Shown here: positions 16,020-22,849 of the stretch, in pieces
Layout: each line of letters begins with the position of its first letter
Numbering within the stretch: position 1 is the first letter of the stretch
Assembly (NCBI GenBank): GCA_049325575.1
Contig: JBMOLK010000010.1
Span: forward strand, 1-24,780
Origin: JBMOLK01 sp049325575
GTDB lineage: Bacteria > Bacillota > Clostridia > Acetivibrionales > Acetivibrionaceae
Direction: 5' to 3'
Length of the DNA stretch: 24,780 nt
Program-made: the position numbers and the translations under genes
The notes under the pieces: model-generated
The model's input: the letters and a program-made list of their open reading frames with translations, nothing else
Databases searched by the model: none
Told to the model about the DNA's origin: nothing

Positions 16020-16164
16020 TCTAAACTTGTACCTTAACAGCATATTTTGCAAAAATACTCTTATAATAAATTGGCACTTTAATTCTATGCCAAAATGCAT
16101 AGCAAATATTACTTCCCTACAAAGATACAGTAATTAATTGCCTTTTGCTAATAGTTTATTTTTA

Positions 16165-16193
16165 TTGACAATTACAAATTCTCATTGTACATT
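16165..16193 (+). promoter_or_regulatory. Promoter of aroF-tyrA-aroA
   Basis: A perfect TTGACA at 16165-16170 and TACATT at 16188-16193 are 17 bp apart. Transcription would start near 16200 and leave a leader of about 170 nt before the aroF ATG. Confidence 0.65.
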
Positions 16194-16371
16194 AAAATAA
16201 AGAAATACAGGGCGGAAGCAACGGTATATTTTTTATTGGATTTATTGTTTGGTAATACGGTAGCATGGATATTAATTACGGTTAATCAAGTACACCTTAA
16301 CACATTAAAGAAGCTGTCAAGCGGTGTGTTGCAAAGTACTAGTATCATGGGTAGAAAGGAAGGATTCTCAT

Positions 16372-17397
16372 ATGATTATTGTAATGAAACCGGATTCAAA
16401 AGAAAATGATATCCAAGAGATCTCAAAGATTCTAAGCTCATTAGGGCTTGGTGTGCATATTTCCAAAGGAACAGAAAGAACCATTATAGGTGTTATAGGT
16501 GATAAGAGAAAGTTAAGTGACGTACCCTTGGAGCTGATGAGCGGTGTTGAAAAATTAGTTCCTATTGTTGAGTCATATAAGCTTGCGGGTAAAACCTTCA
16601 AGCCAGAACCAAGCATAATTGACGTTAATGGCGTAAAAATCGGCGGCAAGGAACTGGTTATTATGGCAGGCCCTTGCGCAGTTGAGAATCGTGAGCAGAT
16701 ATTAGCTGCCGCAGATGCCGTAAAAAAGACAGGAGCACAGTTTTTAAGAGGCGGTGCTTTTAAGCCCAGGACATCACCTTATGCGTTTCAAGGTCTTGAA
16801 GAGGAAGGTCTTAAGCTTCTATATGAAGCCAAAGAAGCAACAGGACTTCTTATTATTTCTGAAGTTACCAGCGAAAAAGCTGTCGAGATAGCCGATAAGT
16901 ATGTTGATATGTTTCAGGTAGGCGCAAGGAATGTGCAGAATTTTCAGCTTCTTAGAGAGATAGGACGCTCCAAAAAGCCTGTATTGTTTAAAAGGGGTCC
17001 TTCAACAACTATAGATGAATGGCTTAACGCTGCCGAATACATAATGAGTGAAGGGAATTATAATGTAGTACTGTGTGAAAGAGGAATCAGAACCTTTGAA
17101 ACAGCTACAAGAAATACCCTTGATTTAGGTGCTGTTCCGGTAGTCAAACATTTAAGCCATCTTCCTGTGATAGTTGACCCAAGCCATGCTGCAGGAAAGT
17201 CACAGTATGTTCCCCCTCTCTCAAAGGCAGCAATAGCTGCCGGAGCTGACGGACTCATTGTTGAAGTTCATCCGAATCCGAAATGTGCACTTTCAGATGC
17301 TGCACAACAGTTATCTCCCGTGGACTTTAACGAATTGTGTAAAGATATAAGCAAAATTGCCGAAATAATAGGAAGAGAGTTTAACTATGCTGGATAA
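16372..17397 (+). CDS. aroF: 3-deoxy-7-phosphoheptulonate (DAHP) synthase, type I-beta with regulatory domain
   Basis: This enzyme joins phosphoenolpyruvate and erythrose 4-phosphate to make DAHP, the first step of the shikimate pathway. The 341-residue product has an N-terminal ferredoxin-like (ACT-like) domain (about 1-70) of the kind that gives Tyr/Phe feedback inhibition in Thermotoga DAHP synthase. The catalytic barrel follows, with GPCAVE at 100-105 (metal-binding Cys102), RGGAFKPRTSPYAFQG at 126-141, KRGPSTT, and DPSHAAG with its metal-binding His. A longer frame from 16324 is rejected because AGGAAGGA sits 7 nt before the ATG at 16372, where homologues begin. The gene overlaps tyrA by 11 nt, which points to translational coupling. 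Confidence 0.96.
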   Translation: MIIVMKPDSKENDIQEISKILSSLGLGVHISKGTERTIIGVIGDKRKLSDVPLELMSGVEKLVPIVESYKLAGKTFKPEPSIIDVNGVKIGGKELVIMAGPCAVENREQILAAADAVKKTGAQFLRGGAFKPRTSPYAFQGLEEEGLKLLYEAKEATGLLIISEVTSEKAVEIADKYVDMFQVGARNVQNFQLLREIGRSKKPVLFKRGPSTTIDEWLNAAEYIMSEGNYNVVLCERGIRTFETATRNTLDLGAVPVVKHLSHLPVIVDPSHAAGKSQYVPPLSKAAIAAGADGLIVEVHPNPKCALSDAAQQLSPVDFNELCKDISKIAEIIGREFNYAG

Positions 17398-18484
17398 GAA
17401 AATATCCATAATAGGTCTCGGTCTTATCGGAGGTTCTATTGCCAGGGCTCTTAGGGAGCGTTTAAATATTTTGGATATAACGGCAGTTGACCAAAACATA
17501 GAGAGCTTAAATCTTGCATTAAAAGAAGGATATATAGTCAGGGGATTTTTAGAATTAAATGAATTTGTATATAGTTCCGATATCGTCTTTATATGTACAC
17601 CTGTAAAAAGTACATTGGAATATATAGATATACTCCGGGATAAGGTAAAGCCCGGATGCATAATTACCGATACTGCAAGTACAAAAAGAGAAATAGTAGA
17701 CTATATTGACTCTTTGGATAACCCTCCATGTTTTGTTGGGGGACATCCTATGGCAGGTACAGAGAAGACAGGTTTTTCTGCTAGCTTTGCTCATCTTTTC
17801 GAAAATGCATATTACATTCTGTCACCTGCAAAGAGCACTACAGGTCCGTCTATAAGCCTTATGACCGAAATAATAGAAGGTATCGGTGCAATCCCCGTAG
17901 GAATTGATGCACAAGAGCATGATAAGATAGCAGCTATAATAAGTCATGTTCCCCATGTAATTGCTTCAGCCCTTGTAAGCCTGGTGAAAAATTCAGATTC
18001 ATCCGATGGTAAAATGCAGCTTTTGGCGGCTGGAGGATTTAAGGATATAACAAGGATTGCTTCATCAAGTCCTCAAATGTGGGAAAACATTATTCTAAGC
18101 AACAAACAGGAAGTAAAGGAAGCTTTAAATAATTTTATTGAAGCATTAAACAGCTTTAATGAATATATTGATAATAATGACTCAAAAAACATATACGCGT
18201 TTTTTGAGTCTGCCAAAAAGTACAGGGATTCTTTCTCAAGCAACAGAAAAGGACTGATACTTCCTTTAAACGAGATAATAGTAGATGTTGTAGATAAACC
18301 TGGTATAATTGGTAAAATAGCGACTATACTAGGTAAAAACGGAATTAATATTAAGAACATAAACGTTTCGAACAGCAGAGAGTTTGAACAGGGCTGCCTA
18401 AGAATAACATTACCCGATTCTGAAAGTGTAGCAAATGCCTTTGATATGCTTTCCAATAAAGGCTATAAAGTGTATAAGATTTGA
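17387..18484 (+). CDS. tyrA: Prephenate dehydrogenase with C-terminal ACT domain
   Basis: TyrA oxidises and decarboxylates prephenate to 4-hydroxyphenylpyruvate, the committed step to tyrosine. The 365-residue product starts with a Rossmann NAD-binding motif, IIGLGLIGGS (8-17). TDTASTKREIVDYI and GGHPMAGTEKTGF follow, both typical of the family, then a helical dimerisation domain. A C-terminal ACT domain (about 296-365, IIVDVVDKPGIIGKIATIL) is a likely site for feedback by an amino acid. No chorismate mutase domain is fused to it. The ATG lies inside the last codons of aroF, with GGAAGAGAG upstream. aroA follows after 90 nt. Confidence 0.95.
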   Translation: MLDKKISIIGLGLIGGSIARALRERLNILDITAVDQNIESLNLALKEGYIVRGFLELNEFVYSSDIVFICTPVKSTLEYIDILRDKVKPGCIITDTASTKREIVDYIDSLDNPPCFVGGHPMAGTEKTGFSASFAHLFENAYYILSPAKSTTGPSISLMTEIIEGIGAIPVGIDAQEHDKIAAIISHVPHVIASALVSLVKNSDSSDGKMQLLAAGGFKDITRIASSSPQMWENIILSNKQEVKEALNNFIEALNSFNEYIDNNDSKNIYAFFESAKKYRDSFSSNRKGLILPLNEIIVDVVDKPGIIGKIATILGKNGINIKNINVSNSREFEQGCLRITLPDSESVANAFDMLSNKGYKVYKI

Positions 18485-18574
18485 ATATCATATTCAATTT
18501 GCATAAATATAATTTATCACATAAGCTGCATTATGACGAAATTTACTTATACTTAAAGAATGGGGGAATAAAGT

Positions 18575-19849
18575 GTGTTAATTGAACAAAGAGACTCATT
18601 GAGAGGCGAAATAACTGTCCCAGGAGATAAATCCATCTCCCACAGGGCTATTTTGTTCGGCTCTCTAGCTAAGGGAACTACCGAGATTGACGGACTTTTA
18701 ATGGGTGAAGACTGCTTAAGTACCATTGATTGCTTCAGGAAAATGCAGGTAAGCATAGAGATACTCCCCAACAATAAAATCAAAATTCAGGGTAACGGAC
18801 TTTATGGTTTAAGACCACCGTCAGCTCCGTTAAACGCCGGAAGGTCCGGAACTGCTTTAAGGCTTTTGTTGGGTGTATTGTCCGGTCAGCCATTCAGCTC
18901 GGTATTAACCAGGGATGAGTCTGCACTTAGAAAACCTGTTGGAAAAGTAGTATCTCCTCTAAGGCAAATGGGCGCAAGCATTAACGGACGAGATGATGGA
19001 AACCTTTCTCCTCTTTCAATATCCCCGTCAAAATTAAAAGGCATAACCCATAATCTTTCCGTTATGGACACTCATATCAAGTCTCCCCTTCTCATTGCGG
19101 GTATGTATGCAGAAGGCGAAACAAAAGTAGTTGAGTCAGTAAAATCCAGGGATCACTCTGAGTTGATGCTAAACTACTTTGGGGCCAATATAAAGGTTGA
19201 CGGGCTGGAAGTTACTTCCCACCGGGTCGAGAATTTGTTCGCACAGCATATTGAAGTACCCGGTGATATTTCAATAGCAGCATACTTTATCACCGCAGGT
19301 CTGTTGGTACCTAATTCAGATATAGTAATCAAGAATGTTGGCGTAAACCCAACCAGAACAGGAATTATAGATGTGTACAAACAGATGGGTGCAAATATCC
19401 AACTATTGAATGAACGTACTATAAGCAATGAAAAGGTGGCAGATATCAGGGTTGTATCATCTTCACTAAAGTCTGCAGTAATTGACGGAGATCTTATCCC
19501 AAGACTCATAGATGAAATACCTGTTATTGCCATTGCTGCATGTGTAGCAAAAGGTACTACCAACATAAAGAATTTAAAAGGCTTCAAAATCAAGGAAGGC
19601 AACAGGCTCAAAGGGTTGATTGCCGAACTTACCAAGCTTGGAGCTTCTATACAGGAAACAGATGACGGAATGATAATAGAAGGTGGAAAGACTTTAAAGG
19701 GAACTATAGTAGAAGGCTACAACGATCACGCCGCAACAATGTCTTTATGTGTAGCAGGACTTGTTGCGGAAGGAGAAACCATGATAAGAAAGACACAGAT
19801 TCTTGATATAGCTTATCCGGAGTTCCTTCCCGTATTAAACAGACTATAA
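18575..19849 (+). CDS. aroA: 3-phosphoshikimate 1-carboxyvinyltransferase (EPSP synthase)
   Basis: EPSP synthase transfers the enolpyruvyl group of phosphoenolpyruvate to shikimate 3-phosphate. The 424-residue product has the two-domain fold with VPGDKSISHRA at 15-25 (Lys19, Ser20 and Arg24 bind substrates). The PEP-loop region is NAGRSGTALRLLLG. Further on come KSRDHSE, the catalytic Asp region RLIDEIPVIAIAA, IKEGNRL, and YNDHAATMSL near the C-terminus. The start is GTG at 18575 with a GGGGG site upstream; a second GTG two bases earlier is out of frame and hits a stop. It is the last gene of the aro group, followed by a strong terminator. The other shikimate genes are not in the window. Confidence 0.96.
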   Translation: MLIEQRDSLRGEITVPGDKSISHRAILFGSLAKGTTEIDGLLMGEDCLSTIDCFRKMQVSIEILPNNKIKIQGNGLYGLRPPSAPLNAGRSGTALRLLLGVLSGQPFSSVLTRDESALRKPVGKVVSPLRQMGASINGRDDGNLSPLSISPSKLKGITHNLSVMDTHIKSPLLIAGMYAEGETKVVESVKSRDHSELMLNYFGANIKVDGLEVTSHRVENLFAQHIEVPGDISIAAYFITAGLLVPNSDIVIKNVGVNPTRTGIIDVYKQMGANIQLLNERTISNEKVADIRVVSSSLKSAVIDGDLIPRLIDEIPVIAIAACVAKGTTNIKNLKGFKIKEGNRLKGLIAELTKLGASIQETDDGMIIEGGKTLKGTIVEGYNDHAATMSLCVAGLVAEGETMIRKTQILDIAYPEFLPVLNRL

Positions 19850-19874
19850 ACTGTAACCCAATTGTACAAAAAAT

Positions 19875-19924
19875 AACGGATAAAGTGGAGCACCTGTGAC
19901 GTGTGCTCCACTTTATCCGTTTTT
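19875..19924. terminator. Bidirectional terminator shared by aroA and rex, overlapping the rex stop codon
   Basis: A perfect 19-bp stem (arms 19875-19893 and 19903-19921) closes a 9-nt loop and is followed by TTTT on the plus strand. On the minus strand the stem is followed by TTATTTTTTG. The last codons and the TAA of rex lie inside the right arm. Confidence 0.92.
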
Positions 19925-20554
19925 AAGTTTTTCAGCCAACCTGTATCCTAACACCATCAGGCTGTCACTTAGATGAACATTCTCAATTATAACGTCATAA
20001 GGAAGCTGCAGGTCCATAGGAGAAAAGTTCCATAGCCCTTTTACTCCGAGACGTGCTATCCTGTCTGCAACAGCAGGTGTCTGTTCATAGGGGACGCAAA
20101 GTATGGCGATATCCACTCCTTTATCCTTTACAAATTGATCAATATTATCAAGATTATAAATTTCAACGCTTCTTATCTTCTTACCTATCAAATCAGGATT
20201 TACATCAAAAATACCTATAAGGTCAAACCCTCTTTTCTCAAAATTAGTGTAATTTGCAAGCGCCTGCCCCATATTCCCTGCTCCAATTATGACTACCTTA
20301 AATCTGTCATTCACCCCTAGAATATTTCCAATTTCCTTATACAAGTATTCTACGTTATACCCATATCCCTGCTGTCCAAATCCTCCAAAACAGTTCAGAT
20401 CCTGGCGGATCTGGGAGGCAGTTATACCCATCCTGGCACTTAGCTCTTTTGAAGATATCCTGGTAATACCCAACTTCAGCAAATCGGACAAATATCTATA
20501 ATACCTGGGTAAACGCTTTATAACTGCTATAGAGATCTTTTTATCTAAACTCAT
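19913..20554 (-). CDS. rex: Redox-sensing transcriptional repressor Rex
   Basis: Rex senses the NADH/NAD+ ratio and represses fermentation and respiration genes when NADH is low. The 213-residue product has an N-terminal winged helix (about 1-80) with RLPRYYRYL, ISSKELSARMGITASQIRQD and LNCFGGFGQQGYGY. A Rossmann domain follows with IIGAGNMGQAL (89-99), and a C-terminal domain-swap helix (DSLMVLGYRLAEKL). GAGGTG lies 7 nt before the ATG at 20554. A full consensus promoter precedes it, and the divergent neighbour is an ABC-F gene. In B. subtilis rex (ydiH) is also close to the ABC-F gene ydiF. The last codons overlap the terminator stem. Confidence 0.97.
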   Translation of the reverse strand: MSLDKKISIAVIKRLPRYYRYLSDLLKLGITRISSKELSARMGITASQIRQDLNCFGGFGQQGYGYNVEYLYKEIGNILGVNDRFKVVIIGAGNMGQALANYTNFEKRGFDLIGIFDVNPDLIGKKIRSVEIYNLDNIDQFVKDKGVDIAILCVPYEQTPAVADRIARLGVKGLWNFSPMDLQLPYDVIIENVHLSDSLMVLGYRLAEKLKNG

Positions 20555-20616
20555 CCACTTTCACCTCAAAATATTTTTGGTGGTATAATTTTACATATAA
20601 GTTCTAAACTATTGTG

Positions 20617-20645
20617 ATTATACACTTTTGTTATTTTATTGTCAA
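20617..20645 (-). promoter_or_regulatory. Consensus promoter of rex
   Basis: On the minus strand TTGACA (20645-20640), exactly 17 bp, and TATAAT (20622-20617) match the sigma-A consensus at every position. The predicted leader is about 55 nt. An imperfect palindrome, TTGTGATTATACACTT on the plus strand (20613-20628), covers the -10 box. Its left half resembles half of a Rex operator. Confidence 0.85.
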
Positions 20646-20801
20646 TATTGCTTAGAAAACTGATTTTTGCTACAATTGGTTACACTGGGCTTTATCATTT
20701 TAATTTACGGCAAGATTCGGTATGTAAAATATTTCGTAGGTTTTTTTGCGGATGACCCGGTGCTTCAAATTAATATACTAACTTTTGAAGGTGTGATCTT
20801 T

Positions 20802-22718
20802 ATGATAGCTTTGGGCTGTAATAACATTAGTTTATCATTCGGGAGTGCTAAAATATTAGAAGGCGTCTCCTTCAGTATAAAGGATAATGACAAGGTCGGA
20901 GTAGTAGGCGTAAATGGTGCGGGTAAGTCCACCCTTTTTAAGATAATTACCGAAACTTACAAACCGGACACCGGGGAGCTCTATATTTCAAAAAATTTCA
21001 AGCCGGGTTATCTTGAGCAAAACTCCGGACTGGATTCAGACAATAGTATACTAAACGAGGTACTATTGGCATATTCACACCTTATCGAGATGGAAGCACG
21101 TATTAAAGATTTGGAGAAGTCTATCAGTATTGAAAAAAGTGAAGACACCTTAAACTCATATATGAGGGAATACTCCCGTTTGACTGAAGATTTTTCGCGT
21201 ATGGGGGGCTACGAATACAACAGCCGTGTTAAAGGAATCTTAAAAGGTTTAGGCTTTAAGGAAGATGAGTTTGAACTAAACATTAAATATTTGAGCGGGG
21301 GCCAGAAGACAAGGTTAGCTCTGGCAAAGCTGCTGCTGGCGGAACCGGATATTCTTCTTCTGGATGAACCTACAAACCACCTTGATATAAACGCCATAGA
21401 GTGGTTGGAAGACTTCCTTATAAACTATAAAAAATGCTTAATGGTCATATCCCATGACAGGTTCTTTTTAGATAAGGTAACAGATAAAACTTTAGAGATA
21501 GAAAACTGTGAATGCAAGCTGTACAATGGAAACTATTCAAAGTATTTGGAGCAAAAAGCTGTAGACAGGGAAATCCAGCAAAAGCACTATGATCTTCAGC
21601 AAAAAGAAATTGCCAGGATGCAAGCATTTATAGAGCAGCAGAAAAGATGGAACAGAGAAAAGAATATTATTGCTGCCGAAAGCAGGCAAAAAGCTATTGA
21701 TAGGATGGAAAAAATAGACAGACCTAAGGACCTTCCTGATAAAGTAAGAATAAAGTTTAGAGGCAGTGTAATAAGCGGAAACGATGTCCTTTTTGTCGAG
21801 AATCTTTCAAAGGAGTATCCGGGAAAACCGCTGTTTAAAGACCTTAGTTTCAATGTTAGAAAAAACGAAAGAATATTCATTTTAGGACCAAACGGTTGTG
21901 GAAAATCAACCCTTCTAAAGATTCTGGCAGGCAGACTGAATGAAACGGCAGGGTCTTTCGAGTATGGTCATAATGTCAGGATGGGCTACTATGATCAGGA
22001 ACAGGAAAACTTGTCCCCTGAAAATACAATACTTGATGAGGTATGGAATTCAAATGAAAAGCTTACCCAGACCGAAGTAAGAAATGCCCTTTCAGCTCTG
22101 CTCTTTAAAGGGGAAGATGTGCTAAAACCTGTATCCGTTCTTAGCGGCGGAGAAAAAAGCAGGGTTTCCCTTTTAAAACTAATGCTGTCAGGCTCCAATC
22201 TTCTGATGCTTGATGAACCTACCAATCATCTGGATATAAACTCAAGGGAAGCACTGGAGAACTCCCTTTCGAATTTTGAGGGAACACTTATCATCGTTTC
22301 ACACGACAGGTACTTTATAAACAAGCTTGCTTCCAGGGTCATAGAAATCGGTAAAACTTCCTGTACCGACTTTAGCGGCAATTATACGGATTTTCAAAAG
22401 TATAGGCAAAGGCTGGTTGTTTGTGATGAGAGCATTACTAATGATGTAAAAGTAACTTCGTCAAAGCTTGAACATATAACAAGTAAAGAGGAAAAGGCGA
22501 GAAAAAGAAAGCTGGAAAAGCAGCTGGCCCAGACAGAAAGTGAAATCACCACAATTGAAGCTCGTCTTTTGGAAATTGAAGACCAGATGAAGCTTCAAGA
22601 GATACAAAGCGATCATGTGAAGCTTATGGAACTTAGTAATGAGCAGGAACGGCTTAACCAAAGACTTATAGCGCTGTATGAGGCCTGGGAAGTACTTGCT
22701 TCCGAGACCCAGGAGTAA
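20802..22718 (+). CDS. ABC-F family ATPase (YdiF-like)
   Basis: ABC-F proteins have two ATPase domains and no membrane part, and act on the ribosome in translation or antibiotic protection. The 638-residue product has Walker A GVNGAGKST (36-44), LSGGQ (164-168) and Walker B Asp188-Glu189. An interdomain linker rich in Lys/Arg/Gln spans about 240-320. The second set is GPNGCGKST (362-370), LSGGE (447-451) and Asp471-Glu472. A C-terminal coiled coil covers about 555-635. A longer frame from 20667 lacks a ribosome site and would add 45 unusual residues. AAGGTG lies 8 nt before the ATG at 20802. It resembles B. subtilis YdiF in length and context rather than a named resistance factor. Confidence 0.93.
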   Translation: MIALGCNNISLSFGSAKILEGVSFSIKDNDKVGVVGVNGAGKSTLFKIITETYKPDTGELYISKNFKPGYLEQNSGLDSDNSILNEVLLAYSHLIEMEARIKDLEKSISIEKSEDTLNSYMREYSRLTEDFSRMGGYEYNSRVKGILKGLGFKEDEFELNIKYLSGGQKTRLALAKLLLAEPDILLLDEPTNHLDINAIEWLEDFLINYKKCLMVISHDRFFLDKVTDKTLEIENCECKLYNGNYSKYLEQKAVDREIQQKHYDLQQKEIARMQAFIEQQKRWNREKNIIAAESRQKAIDRMEKIDRPKDLPDKVRIKFRGSVISGNDVLFVENLSKEYPGKPLFKDLSFNVRKNERIFILGPNGCGKSTLLKILAGRLNETAGSFEYGHNVRMGYYDQEQENLSPENTILDEVWNSNEKLTQTEVRNALSALLFKGEDVLKPVSVLSGGEKSRVSLLKLMLSGSNLLMLDEPTNHLDINSREALENSLSNFEGTLIIVSHDRYFINKLASRVIEIGKTSCTDFSGNYTDFQKYRQRLVVCDESITNDVKVTSSKLEHITSKEEKARKRKLEKQLAQTESEITTIEARLLEIEDQMKLQEIQSDHVKLMELSNEQERLNQRLIALYEAWEVLASETQE

Positions 22719-22756
22719 TTCAAATTTTCTTCTTTGAAGCAAACGTAATTAATACT

Positions 22757-22816
22757 ACAGGTTATTGCAAGTACTTAAGCTTCTATGTATGAGGCTTATA
22801 GCCTGTAATAACCTGT
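22757..22816. repeat. Long branched inverted repeat between convergent genes
   Basis: Outer arms ACAGGTTATT and AATAACCTGT are perfect 10-bp complements. Between them AAGCTTC and GAGGCTT can form a second 7-bp stem with one G-T pair. It lies between the convergent stops of the ABC-F and dockerin genes. No T-run follows on either strand, so it is not a standard terminator, although its place suggests a role in ending or protecting both messages. Confidence 0.6.
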
Positions 22817-22849
22817 GTTATAAGAAATTATTGTGCGTCCTCATTAAAC

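Larger units (their letters stand above)
15806..16371. other. 566-bp intergenic region between the EF-G-2 gene and aroF
   Basis: This AT-rich stretch separates two divergent genes and holds a long leader on each side: about 180 nt for the EF-G-2 gene and about 170 nt for aroF. I find no coding sequence. TTGGCA and TGCCAA form a 6-bp inverted repeat at 16071-16093. Three copies of ACGGTA/ACGGTT lie in the aroF leader at 16221, 16257 and 16278. There is no T-box sequence (GGGTGGNACCGCG), no terminator stem and no aromatic-rich leader peptide that I can recognise. Confidence 0.5.

Noticed and set aside
16071..16093. TTGGCAC as a sigma-54 (-24/-12) promoter
   Set aside because: The required GC of the -12 element is missing at the correct distance. 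The bases form only a short inverted repeat.
16207..16226. GGGCGGAAGCAACGGT as a T-box antiterminator
   Set aside because: It does not match the GGGTGGNACCGCG core, it lies at the 5' end of the leader, and no terminator follows.
16185..16409. Open frame of 74 codons overlapping the aroF leader and start
   Set aside because: It would begin with a TTG inside the promoter -10 box, has no ribosome site, and overlaps the real aroF start in another frame.
18483..18502. TTGAATATCATATTCAA palindrome after tyrA
   Set aside because: It is a short AT-rich dyad without a T-run in the tyrA-aroA gap. It could be chance, and it is not strong enough to break the operon.
20613..20628. Possible Rex operator over the rex -10 box (TTGTGATTATACACTT)
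   Set aside because: Only the left half fits the known Rex site TTGTGAA-N4-TTCACAA. The right half does not, and the spacing is wrong. It is kept as a comment on the promoter, not as a site.
20667..20801. 45-residue N-terminal extension of the ABC-F protein
   Set aside because: There is no ribosome site at its start, and the known family begins at the ATG at 20802, which has a good site.
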